This document shows positions 56,413-64,000 of a stretch of DNA of 64,000 nt, piece after piece (within the stretch, counting starts at the first letter, position 1; every line of letters begins with the position of its first letter). Source of the DNA: Blautia hansenii (GTDB taxonomy: Bacteria; Bacillota; Clostridia; Lachnospirales; Lachnospiraceae); assembly GCF_013304445.1 (NCBI RefSeq), contig NZ_JAAITA010000001.1, positions 372,001 to 436,000 on the forward strand, given 5' to 3'. Position numbers and translations under genes: made by a program. A model generated the notes under the pieces. It was given only the letters and a program-made list of their open reading frames with translations, ran no database searches and was not told where the DNA came from.

Positions 56413-57753
56413 TTTGGAAACGCTGGAGAAGCTAATGGTTACCATACCGCCGGAGGGAGTGTTGCTCAGGTTTAAGGTTCCGGCATGGGCCTTTATAACC
56501 TGTGCGGCAAACCACAAACCAAGTCCGTGATGGGAATTGGCACTTCGGGAAGTATCGTCACGCCACAGTCTTTCCGTGGCATGCGCCAGCGCCCCTTTGC
56601 TAAAGCCGGAACCTTCATCCGAGACTCTTATCTGCCAGCTGTTTTTCGTCTCCAGGCCTTCCAAAAACACCGCTTTTCCCGGAGGTGTATGTTCCACCGC
56701 GTTGAGCACCACGTTGAGAAAGGCCCGGAGCAGGCGGTCTTTCTGTAAATTGGCAGTTCCTTTTAGATGATGCTCTGTTCTAAGGGCAATGCCTCTGGAA
56801 ACAGCGAGAGCTTCTGCGCTGCGGCAGAGCTCCTCAAAGAGTTGGGGCAGGCTGGAAGAAACAAAGGGTTCCTCAGCACCTTTGGATACTTCCAGCAGGC
56901 TTGTGACATACCAGATGGCCCGGTCATTGGCAGAGCCAATGGTTTCAGCCATTTTGCGGCTGTTCGGGGGCAAATCTTCTTCCAGCAGAAGTTCGGCATT
57001 GCCTCCGATTAAGGTGAGGGGTGTCTTTAGATCATGGGTCAGAGCGGCAATTTCCGATTCTCGTTCCTGTTGCGCCGTCCACTGGGCAGACAGAGAACGG
57101 GACAATTCCTGCCGCATGTTATCCATGGCCTGTAAGGCCTGGTCAAACTCCCGGATACCTGCATGGGGAAGGGGGAAATCCAGTTCCCGGGCGCCGATTT
57201 TTCTGCTGACCTGGCTGAACAGTTTCAGCTTTTCCTTGAGACGGCGGCCCAGCCACAGCGTATTCAGCAGCAGACACAGAACCCAGAAAATTCCAAGAAT
57301 CGCCCACCACAGGTATTCAAAGGGAGGCAGTGAGCGGCGCAGCAGGGGATTTACAAATTCTCTTCTGTAGTACCAATGCAGCATAAGGGTGGTGCCGTCG
57401 GGGTAAGTATAGCGGTAAAAATGAATGTCATTGGTGTTTTGCTGCAGAACATTGGTAAGAAGGCGCAGCTCCTTTTTGGACGCATTGCTTTCCAGTACCT
57501 TTCCCTTCGGGTCAAACCATCCATAGGCAGGAAGAAAATCGCTGTTCGGGGTTTGGAAAGCGTCTGGTTTCTCTGCCAGCATTTTTTCAGCCTGCTGGTT
57601 GGACACAGAGCCATGGTAGATGATTCCGGTTCTTTGCAGTTGGGTCAGAACCCCAAGCCAGAGCAGAGCGCACAGGAGCATGCTTGCAAGCATAGTCATG
57701 GTAAAACGCAACAGAACCAGGGACAGGCTTATACAGGATTGTCTTTTCGCCAT
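56410..57753 (-). CDS. Sensor histidine kinase of the peptide-resistance-like module
   Basis: Membrane sensor of 447 residues. Two transmembrane segments (about 12-37 and 147-168) flank an extracellular region of about 105 residues; a HAMP-like stretch follows, then HisKA with His240 (ALTHDLKTPLTLIGGNAEL) and HATPase with NVVLNAVEH, VSDEGSGFSKG and HHGLGLWFA. The ATG overlaps the regulator gene by 25 bases. By context with the ABC transporter it probably senses membrane-active peptides or cell-envelope stress, which is an inference. Confidence 0.92.
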   Translation of the reverse strand: MAKRQSCISLSLVLLRFTMTMLASMLLCALLWLGVLTQLQRTGIIYHGSVSNQQAEKMLAEKPDAFQTPNSDFLPAYGWFDPKGKVLESNASKKELRLLTNVLQQNTNDIHFYRYTYPDGTTLMLHWYYRREFVNPLLRRSLPPFEYLWWAILGIFWVLCLLLNTLWLGRRLKEKLKLFSQVSRKIGARELDFPLPHAGIREFDQALQAMDNMRQELSRSLSAQWTAQQERESEIAALTHDLKTPLTLIGGNAELLLEEDLPPNSRKMAETIGSANDRAIWYVTSLLEVSKGAEEPFVSSSLPQLFEELCRSAEALAVSRGIALRTEHHLKGTANLQKDRLLRAFLNVVLNAVEHTPPGKAVFLEGLETKNSWQIRVSDEGSGFSKGALAHATERLWRDDTSRSANSHHGLGLWFAAQVIKAHAGTLNLSNTPSGGMVTISFSSVSK

Positions 57754-58403
57754 TTATATCCCACCCCCCAAACTGTCTCCACAGGATTCAGACTGCAGAC
57801 TTTTAGTTTTGCGCGAATATTCTTAATATGCTCTGCAATGGCAGAGGAATTTCCCTCTGCGTCAAAGCCGAAAATGGCCTCATAAAGCAGTTCTTTGGTA
57901 AAGACCTGTCCGGCATGCAGAGCCAGATATTCGCAGATGGCATATTCTCCCTTTGTAAAAGGCAGAGCATGCTCTTGTGCAAAGGCCGTCTTTGCCTGCA
58001 TATCAAAGCGCACACCGCCCCGTTTCAGAATATGAGCGGGCAGGCGACTTTCCCGCCTGATATGAGCATTTACCCGCGCCCGCAGTTCTGCAAGACTGAA
58101 AGGTTTTTTGATATAGTCGTCTGCGCCTAATCCAAAGCCCTGTACCAGTGCGGCGTCTTCTGTCCTGGCGGTCAGAAAAAGAATGGGGCAGTCCACCTCG
58201 GTGCGGATACGGCAGCACACGGAAAATCCATCTTCACCGGGCATCATAACATCCAGCAGAATCAGGTCGTATTGCTGACAGCGTTCCGGCGAAAGCCTCT
58301 GTCCGTCTGTTTCGGTATGAATCTGATGACCGTCCTTTGCCAGAGCCCTGCGCACTAAATCCAGCATATCAGAATCATCATCTACTATTAATATTTTTGC
58401 CAT
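57729..58403 (-). CDS. OmpR-family response regulator of the peptide-resistance-like module
   Basis: Receiver domain with phosphoacceptor Asp51 (LILLDVMMPGEDGF) and acidic pocket IVDDDSDM, then a winged helix ending in AEHIKNIRAKLK and VETVWGVGYKWRK. GAGGGAAC precedes the ATG. It lies 73 bases after the second permease gene; in similar modules the regulator activates the transporter genes. Confidence 0.94.
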   Translation of the reverse strand: MAKILIVDDDSDMLDLVRRALAKDGHQIHTETDGQRLSPERCQQYDLILLDVMMPGEDGFSVCCRIRTEVDCPILFLTARTEDAALVQGFGLGADDYIKKPFSLAELRARVNAHIRRESRLPAHILKRGGVRFDMQAKTAFAQEHALPFTKGEYAICEYLALHAGQVFTKELLYEAIFGFDAEGNSSAIAEHIKNIRAKLKVCSLNPVETVWGVGYKWRKDNPV

Positions 58404-58476
58404 TTTAGTTCCCTCTTGTGTTTCATATAATTTCTATTCTTAATAGTACCACATTTTTTCTTTGTATTCTCTTTTT

Positions 58477-59211
58477 TTATTCATCCCTGCCATGTTTGAG
58501 TTTTCTTAATATCAAAACGGAAATGCCTCCGCAGGCAAGCAGAACCAGACTGCTTTGTATTCTGGCAAGGCCAGTGGTCTCATAGTAACCGGCAATTCCC
58601 AGCGCTGCGGAAACAGGATAAAAAGTCCTGAGCGTATTGGACATACTTGTAAACAGGCCGGCAAAAGAGTATATTTCGGCCAGAACCAGAGCCAGCCAAT
58701 AGCTTTTTTTCCAGTAAGCTACAAGCGCAATGATAGGGGACACCGCTAAAAATACGCAAATACCCTCCAAAAAGTAGGATTTTAGAAAATGCAGAACCAT
58801 ATTTGTTGACAACGCGTGGATATGGAGAATAGCTTCGCCTAAAAACGTGATGGCAAAAAGCAACAAATAAAGCAGAATACTGAAGACAAAGGTAAGAAGC
58901 ATTTTTGCGGCAGTCAGCCTGGTTTCGCTGACAGGAACCAGCAGCAGGGATTTTAAAGTGTCATCCTCCGCTTCCCGGCAAATCATATAGCTCCCCAACA
59001 GGGCAATCACTGCCGGAAGTACCAGCAGGGTGGCCCATGGCTGGGTCATGGTCATATACCAGCCGGCTTCTTCCAGATAAGGGGGACCATAATCAGTGCT
59101 TTTTCCGCCGATGAAAACCATGAAGGCTATCCCACAGACAGCAAAAATCGTAAGCAGTAAAAGGCTCAGGCGGCGGAGTTTTTGACATTCTGCCCAAAGG
59201 AAGATTTTCAT
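58477..59211 (-). CDS. ABC-2 type permease, lantibiotic-immunity-like (second permease)
   Basis: Membrane subunit of 244 residues with six hydrophobic segments and the N-terminal FLWAECQKLRR start seen in permeases of LanFEG/Cpr-type exporters. It begins four bases after the first permease gene, whose protein resembles it in size and layout. Together with the ATPase it would form a peptide-detoxifying exporter. Confidence 0.85.
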   Translation of the reverse strand: MKIFLWAECQKLRRLSLLLLTIFAVCGIAFMVFIGGKSTDYGPPYLEEAGWYMTMTQPWATLLVLPAVIALLGSYMICREAEDDTLKSLLLVPVSETRLTAAKMLLTFVFSILLYLLLFAITFLGEAILHIHALSTNMVLHFLKSYFLEGICVFLAVSPIIALVAYWKKSYWLALVLAEIYSFAGLFTSMSNTLRTFYPVSAALGIAGYYETTGLARIQSSLVLLACGGISVLILRKLKHGRDE

Positions 59212-59215
59212 ATGT

Positions 59216-59953
59216 TCACCCCTTTCTCTTTAAAGAAATTGTTGCAAAGAAGACAGAAGCAGTACCCCAAATGCCGATACAAAGAAGCGCCCACGGAACA
59301 GAAATGGTTTGCGTAAGAGTCAGTCCCGGAATCTTTCCCTCTCTGGCAAGAATGGCAGAGAGACTGGCTATGGGATGTACATAGAGATTTACCGGCAGGA
59401 TAAAAAATCCAAAGAAAATATAAAGCAGGATGATACAAACCGGCAGGACATATCCCTTTTGTGAAACAGCAGCAGCCAGAATCGGCAGTATAGAACATGC
59501 AGACAGAACAGCGATTTCCAGACATTTTTTCAACAGAAACAGAATGCTTTCCCATTGAAAAGGGGCACAACCGGAGGCGATACCGAACAAAACGGAGGCA
59601 GCCGCTGTTATCAGCATGAAGCAGAAGGAATACATCAAAACTATAAAAAATTTGCTGAAAAAACAGGCCGTTTTAGGGATAGGTATTATCCAAAGCTGTT
59701 TCAGTACATGAGCCTGATTTTCCTCGTGCATGAGTATGGTGCAGACAATACCCAAAATAAAGGGCAAAATCATAAAAACTGTATAGCCAAACGCAGACCA
59801 CTTGTAGAACAGCAAGGGATCAAGGTCTGTTTTTCCAAAGGAACGGAAATAGATAACAGCAAAAAACGGCATGAGAAGAGCCGTAAGCAGCATAAGCCAA
59901 AACAGGCTTTTGCGACGTAGTTTCCAGAATTCTGTTTGAATCAGTTTAAGCAA
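59216..59953 (-). CDS. ABC-2 type permease, lantibiotic-immunity-like (first permease)
   Basis: Membrane subunit of 245 residues with about six hydrophobic segments and the N-terminal LIQTEFWKLRRKSLFW. I choose TTG 59953 because AGGAGG lies eight bases upstream and the protein then starts at the family's usual point; the frame is open to 60004 but that part lies within the ATPase gene. It overlaps the ATPase stop by eight bases. Confidence 0.85.
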   Translation of the reverse strand: MLKLIQTEFWKLRRKSLFWLMLLTALLMPFFAVIYFRSFGKTDLDPLLFYKWSAFGYTVFMILPFILGIVCTILMHEENQAHVLKQLWIIPIPKTACFFSKFFIVLMYSFCFMLITAAASVLFGIASGCAPFQWESILFLLKKCLEIAVLSACSILPILAAAVSQKGYVLPVCIILLYIFFGFFILPVNLYVHPIASLSAILAREGKIPGLTLTQTISVPWALLCIGIWGTASVFFATISLKRKG

Positions 59954-60695
59954 TGCCTTTTCCTCCTGTGATTTTTCTAAAATAGTCTTCCAGTGTGTTT
60001 CCACCAGTCGTCTGCTTTTGGTTTTTCTCCTCCAGTTCTTTCAGACTGCCCTCTTCTAAAAGGACGCCTCGGTGGAGAATCCCAATATCATCTGCCAACA
60101 GGGAAATTTCCGAGAGAATATGGCTGGAAATCAGGATGGTTTTGCCCTGTTTGACACTTAAATCTTTCAGAAAATCCCGTAGTTCGGCAATGCCCACAGG
60201 GTCAAGGCCGTTGGTTGGTTCATCCAGAATCAGCAGCTTGGGGTTATGCAGAAGCGCATTGGCAATGCCCAGGCGCTGCTTCATACCCAGAGAATATTTG
60301 GCAAACAGTTTTTTGTCCCTGTAGGGCAGCCCTACGATATGCAGAGCCTCCTGTACAGCCAGAGGGTCTTTGAGTCCTCTTAGCCGGGCAAAAATCTCCA
60401 GATTTTCGGTTCCCGTCAGATTGGGATAAAAGCCTGGCGCTTCAATGATAGCGCCAATATGGGGATAAAGCTGTTTTTGGTGTCCTTTTATGGGCTTTTG
60501 AAAGATTTTTATCTCTCCGGCTGTGGGGGAAGCCAGACCCAGCAGCAGTTTCATAAGCGTGGTTTTCCCGGCTCCGTTTCGCCCCAGAAGACCATAGATT
60601 TTTCCTCTTTCTACATGGAGACTGACTTTTTCCAACACGGTCTGTTCCCCATAAATTTTTGTCAGGTGTTTTGTTTCTATAACAAAATCATGCAT
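59946..60695 (-). CDS. ABC transporter ATPase, lantibiotic/bacitracin-resistance type
   Basis: Energises the two ABC-2 permeases. Walker A GRNGAGKTT, signature YSLGMKQR, Walker B LLILDEPTNGLDP and the H-loop SSHILSE are intact; the SLGMKQR form of the signature is typical of BcrA/LanF-type exporters. ATG 60695 follows GAGGAATT; 249 residues. First gene of the five-gene minus-strand group. Confidence 0.93.
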   Translation of the reverse strand: MHDFVIETKHLTKIYGEQTVLEKVSLHVERGKIYGLLGRNGAGKTTLMKLLLGLASPTAGEIKIFQKPIKGHQKQLYPHIGAIIEAPGFYPNLTGTENLEIFARLRGLKDPLAVQEALHIVGLPYRDKKLFAKYSLGMKQRLGIANALLHNPKLLILDEPTNGLDPVGIAELRDFLKDLSVKQGKTILISSHILSEISLLADDIGILHRGVLLEEGSLKELEEKNQKQTTGGNTLEDYFRKITGGKGIA

Positions 60696-60860
60696 ATAAA
60701 ATTCCTCGCTTTCCTTTTTCTGAAGCCAGCATAACATTTCTTTTTAAGGAAATTATAAGGAAAAAGAAAAAAGATAGTTGTTTCGGTTTCCAAAAATCTA
60801 TGTTAGAATACAACATATAAGACAAAAAAATGAGTCAAAAGTATAAATGAGGAAATGAAA

Positions 60861-62813
60861 ATGGATAATATGAAACTGAAATACCTGGAACGAATGGCAG
60901 AGCTTTACCCTACCATAGCCAAGGCCTCTACAGAAATCATCAACCTGCAGGCGATTTTAAACCTGCCTAAAGGCACAGAACATTTTCTGACAGATATCCA
61001 TGGGGAGTATGAAGCGTTTTCCCATGTGTTAAAGAATGGTTCCGGCTCTGTGCGGAGAAAAATTGACACGGTATTCGGCCACACCATGAGCCGGCAGGAC
61101 AAGAAAAGTCTTGCCACGTTGATTTATTACCCCAGAGAAAAGATGAATCTCATTAAAAAGCAGGAACATGATAGGAAGGAGTGGTATAAAATCACCTTGT
61201 ACCGCCTTATTGAAGTGTGTAAGAAAACAGCGTCTAAATACACCAGATCTAAGGTGCGCAAAGCTTTGCCGAAAGATTTCGCTTATGTGATAGAAGAACT
61301 GATTACCGAGCGGCCGGATATTACGGATAAGGAATCCTATTATGAGCAGATTATCCACACCATTATTGCCATCGGGAGAGCAGAAGAATTTATCATTGCC
61401 CTGGCAGAGCTGATTCAGAGACTGGTGGTAGACCATCTGCATATCCTGGGTGATATTTACGACAGAGGGCCGGGGTCTCATCAGATTATGGATAAGCTGG
61501 AAAATTATCATTCCCTGGATATTCAGTGGGGAAACCATGATGTTGTCTGGATGGGGGCAGCGGTGGGACAGGCCTGCTGTGTAGCTACGGTGGTGCGGAT
61601 TTGTGCAAGGTATGCGAATCTGGATATTCTGGAGGACGGGTATGGTATCAACCTGCTGCCCCTGGCGACCTTTGCCCTTACTTATTATAAGGATGACCCC
61701 TGTATTTGTTTTAAAATCAAGGGACACAATACCCTGAATCCGGTGGAGCAGGACTTGAACATGAAAATGCACAAGGCCATTTCCATTATTCAGTTCAAAC
61801 TGGAAGGACAGCTCCTTATGCGCCGCAGAGAATTTGGTATGGCAGACAGGGCGCTTTTGGATGATATTGATTATACCGAAGGAACCATTACTTTAAACCG
61901 CAAGACCTATAAGCTGATGGACAATCATTTTCCTACCATTGATCCGGACAATCCTTACGAGTTGTCTAAAGAAGAAAAAGAAGTAGTGGAAAGGCTGATT
62001 TTTGCTTTTGTAAACTGCGAAAAACTCCAGCGGCATATGCAGCTTCTTCTGAAAAAGGGCAGTATGTATAAAATTTACAACCGAAACCTTTTGTATCACG
62101 GCTGTATTCCATTAAATGAAGACGGCACGTTTAAGGAAATTCAGGTATACGATAAGGTTTACAAGGGAAAAGAACTGTACGACGTGCTGGAAACTTATGT
62201 GCGGAAGGCCTTTGTAGCTGTGGATGAACGGGAAAAGGAGAAAGGAAAGGACATTCTGTGGTTTATCTGGAGCAGTCCCTCTTCGCCGCTGTTTGGAAAA
62301 GATAAAATGGCAACCTTTGAACGGTATTTTCTGGCAGAAGAGGAAACGCATAAAGAGAATAAAAATGCCTACTATAAATTTCTGGAAGACGAAGCGGTGG
62401 CGGACCGGATTTTACAGGAGTTCCATGTGACAGGAGAATGTACCCACATTGTAAACGGCCATGTTCCGGTACACCACGGGGCGGGAGAAAGCCCCATTAA
62501 ATGCGGCGGAAAACTGCTGATTATTGACGGCGGATTTTCCAGAGCATACCAGAAAGAAACGGGGATTGCAGGTTATACGCTGATTTACAATTCCTGGGGG
62601 ATGATTTTGGCCGCCCATGAACCATTTACTTCTGCGGCAGACGCCATTAGTAAGGAAAGCGATATTCTCTCAGACAGTATTCTGGTGAAGCGCACCGTGA
62701 AGCGCAAAACCGTGGGAGAAACCGATATTGGTATGAAATTAAAAGAAAGGATAGCAGAGCTGGAGGAACTTCTGGCAGCGTACAGAGACGGCCTGCTGAT
62801 AGAAAAATCATGA
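60861..62813 (+). CDS. fbp: Fructose-1,6-bisphosphatase, class III
   Basis: Gluconeogenic phosphatase of the long Firmicutes type (650 residues). The metallophosphatase motifs are GDIYDRGPGSHQIMD and WGNHDVVWMGAA, and the C-terminal half has VNGHVPVHHGAGESP. ATG 60861 is seven bases after GAGGA; ATG 60855 is an alternative. No well-spaced promoter was found in the 165-base gap. The next gene starts within its stop codon. Confidence 0.96.
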   Translation: MDNMKLKYLERMAELYPTIAKASTEIINLQAILNLPKGTEHFLTDIHGEYEAFSHVLKNGSGSVRRKIDTVFGHTMSRQDKKSLATLIYYPREKMNLIKKQEHDRKEWYKITLYRLIEVCKKTASKYTRSKVRKALPKDFAYVIEELITERPDITDKESYYEQIIHTIIAIGRAEEFIIALAELIQRLVVDHLHILGDIYDRGPGSHQIMDKLENYHSLDIQWGNHDVVWMGAAVGQACCVATVVRICARYANLDILEDGYGINLLPLATFALTYYKDDPCICFKIKGHNTLNPVEQDLNMKMHKAISIIQFKLEGQLLMRRREFGMADRALLDDIDYTEGTITLNRKTYKLMDNHFPTIDPDNPYELSKEEKEVVERLIFAFVNCEKLQRHMQLLLKKGSMYKIYNRNLLYHGCIPLNEDGTFKEIQVYDKVYKGKELYDVLETYVRKAFVAVDEREKEKGKDILWFIWSSPSSPLFGKDKMATFERYFLAEEETHKENKNAYYKFLEDEAVADRILQEFHVTGECTHIVNGHVPVHHGAGESPIKCGGKLLIIDGGFSRAYQKETGIAGYTLIYNSWGMILAAHEPFTSAADAISKESDILSDSILVKRTVKRKTVGETDIGMKLKERIAELEELLAAYRDGLLIEKS

Positions 62814-63634
62814 GACACGAAGAAATTCCTATTCAGGTAGAGGGTTCTGCGCCCGAGACTCATTTGACAACGTATATTTTAGGAGATTATCTGGACGAGG
62901 CGCCAAATGACATCAGACCTTTGGTGCTTATCTGTCCGGGAGGTGCTTATGCCATGACCTCCAACCGGGAGGCCGAGCCGGTAGCCCTGCAGTTTAATGC
63001 CATGGGATACCATGCAGCCATTCTCAGATACTCCTGTGCTCCGGCCGTATTTCCCACTTCTCTTTTGGAGGTGGCAGCCAGTGTGAAGTATATCCGGGAA
63101 CATGCCAAAGCGTGGCGGGTGAGTCCGGATAAAATTCTGATTATGGGATTTTCAGCGGGAGGACATTTGGCAGCCAGTTATGGTGTTTTCTGGGATGAAA
63201 AATTTGTAAGAGAAGCCTTTTCGTGTACCAGAGAACTGCTGCAGCCAAACGGACTGATTCTGTGCTATCCGGTTATTAGTGCAGATGAGAGCATTGCCCA
63301 TGTGCCCAGCCTGCAGAACCTGCTGGGAGAACAGTATGAGGCGAAAAAAGAAGAGATGTCTTTGGAAAAACAAGTGGGAGAACAGGTGCCGGAAACCTTC
63401 TTGTGGCATACTTTTGAGGATAAGACAGTTCCCTTCTGGAACTCTTTTCGTTTTGCAGAGGCGCTTGGAAGAGCCGGAATTCCTCTGGAATATCATCTTT
63501 ATCCCACGGGAGAGCACGGCTTGTCCCTGGCTGTGGACAGTATCCGCAGAAAAGACGGCAGCGGTTCTGAAAAAGGGTGTGAAAGCTGGTTTCCGCTTTT
63601 GAAATCCTGGCTTTTGCGGAAATTTGGCCTGTAA
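62810..63634 (+). CDS. Alpha/beta hydrolase (acetyl-esterase-like)
   Basis: Soluble enzyme of 274 residues, probably an esterase. The oxyanion region is CPGGAYAMTS, the nucleophile motif is GFSAGGHLAASYG, and the C-terminal Asp/His are expected in FEDKTVPFWN and GEHGLSL. This layout matches the xylan or sugar acetyl-esterase-like alpha/beta hydrolases common in gut Firmicutes; the substrate is not known. ATGA overlap with fbp shows coupled translation. Confidence 0.87.
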   Translation: MRHEEIPIQVEGSAPETHLTTYILGDYLDEAPNDIRPLVLICPGGAYAMTSNREAEPVALQFNAMGYHAAILRYSCAPAVFPTSLLEVAASVKYIREHAKAWRVSPDKILIMGFSAGGHLAASYGVFWDEKFVREAFSCTRELLQPNGLILCYPVISADESIAHVPSLQNLLGEQYEAKKEEMSLEKQVGEQVPETFLWHTFEDKTVPFWNSFRFAEALGRAGIPLEYHLYPTGEHGLSLAVDSIRRKDGSGSEKGCESWFPLLKSWLLRKFGL

Positions 63635-63659
63635 AATACCGTATGCGGCAAAAAAATCC

Positions 63660-63689
63660 TTGCAATGACAGGGACAAGTATGCTATAAT
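63660..63689 (+). promoter_or_regulatory. Promoter of rpsB
   Basis: TTGCAA (63660-63665), 18-base spacer, TATAAT (63684-63689) preceded by TGC, an extended -10. Confidence 0.65.
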
Positions 63690-63690
63690 A

Positions 63691-63730
63691 CAGGCGTTGC
63701 CGAGCGCAATGAAGAAAATAACCACGCCTG
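63691..63730 (+). promoter_or_regulatory. Structured leader of rpsB
   Basis: CAGGCGT (63691-63697) pairs with ACGCCTG (63724-63730) at the very start of the predicted transcript. Ribosomal protein S2 genes often have a leader bound by S2 for feedback control; that role here is inferred. Confidence 0.45.
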
Positions 63731-63809
63731 TGAATACCAATGGACGGTGCTTACAAAGTCCCGGAGGTGAAGAAGCAGGTGGAAGTGTAAACCAAAAGGA
63801 GAGAAAAAA

Positions 63810-64000
63810 ATGAGCGTTATTTCAATGAAACAGTTACTGGAAGCAGGTGTTCATTTCGGACATCAGACAAGAAGATGGAACCCTAAAATGGCTCCGTACA
63901 TCTACACAGAAAGAAATGGTATCTACATCATCGACTTACAGAAATCTGTAGGTATGGTTGACGATGCTTACAAAGCAATCGCTGACATCGCTGCTGATGG
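63810..64000 (+). CDS. rpsB: 30S ribosomal protein S2 (3' end beyond window)
   Basis: Ribosomal protein of the small subunit. The 63 visible residues contain the family start [20 protein letters not shown] and [29 protein letters not shown] precedes the ATG. The frame runs off the window. Confidence 0.97.
   Translation, partial: MSVISMKQLLEAGVHFGHQTRRWNPKMAPYIYTERNGIYIIDLQKSVGMVDDAYKAIADIAAD

Noticed and set aside
60778-60809. Promoter of fbp (TTGTTT and TAGAAT)
   Set aside because: The spacing is 20 bases, outside the usual 16-18, and the alternative -35 is poor.
1-64000. CRISPR arrays, insertion sequences, prophage genes, tRNA and rRNA genes
   Set aside because: No repeat-spacer pattern, transposase or integrase motif, phage structural gene, or tRNA/rRNA signature other than tmRNA was seen on reading both strands.

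Overview
The window reads as chromosomal DNA of an anaerobic, low-to-moderate GC Firmicute of the gut Lachnospiraceae type (Blautia/Ruminococcus-like). This is inferred from gene content and not proved: a trimeric bifurcating-type [FeFe] hydrogenase, an oxygen-sensitive Fe-S serine dehydratase, a class III fructose-bisphosphatase, a 2-hydroxyacyl-CoA dehydratase-type activase, strong AGGAGG-like ribosome binding sites, TTGACA/TATAAT promoters and many classical Rho-independent terminators. No insertion sequence, prophage, CRISPR array, rRNA or tRNA gene was seen. It looks like core chromosome with a few accessory islands.

Layout. 0-4.6 kb: a radical SAM protein cut by the window edge, an L,D-transpeptidase, and an amino-acid ABC transporter whose binding protein appears to be circularly permuted. 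4.7-12.2 kb: two consecutive glycolytic enzymes (gpmI and eno) separated by a 1405-residue secreted adhesin with ten Cna-B-like repeats. 12.2-23.4 kb: secG-rnr-smpB, an M3 oligopeptidase, a complete oppABCDF oligopeptide transporter and the tmRNA gene ssrA, so SmpB and its RNA partner lie on either side of peptide uptake and digestion genes. 23.5-28.1 kb: an OmpR-type two-component system, ung and a MOP-family flippase. 28.2-32.4 kb, minus strand: a giant fused activase/dehydratase-like protein. 32.7-36.8 kb: tgt, yajC, both L-serine dehydratase subunits and a YitT protein. 36.8-37.1 kb: the only long gene-free stretch, with possible RNA structure and a promoter.

37.1-45.3 kb: leuB-ilvD-ilvB-serC-serA-DUF1015, a combined branched-chain and serine biosynthesis cluster. 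45.3-47.7 kb: an ABC importer of the nitrate/sulfonate/NMT1 type. 47.8-51.9 kb, minus: hydC-hydB-hydA hydrogenase operon, divergent from glgB, a MscS channel, a flavodoxin-like protein and a small zinc-ribbon membrane protein (52.0-56.3 kb). 56.4-60.7 kb, minus: an ATPase, two ABC-2 permeases, a response regulator and a histidine kinase in the arrangement of lantibiotic/cationic-peptide resistance modules (CprABC-RK-like). 60.9-63.6 kb: fbp and an alpha/beta hydrolase. 63.8 kb to the end: rpsB with a structured leader, cut by the edge.

How they fit together: peptides enter through OppABCDF and can be cut by the M3 peptidase. Serine is broken down by SdaAA/SdaAB to pyruvate, the substrate of acetolactate synthase encoded 4 kb downstream, while SerC/SerA build serine from the 3-phosphoglycerate on which GpmI and Eno act. 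Fermentative reductant can leave as H2 through HydABC. The most unusual items are the permuted binding protein, the adhesin between gpmI and eno, the fused activase, the unexplained structured intergenic region before leuB, and the DUF1015 gene at the end of the serine cluster.
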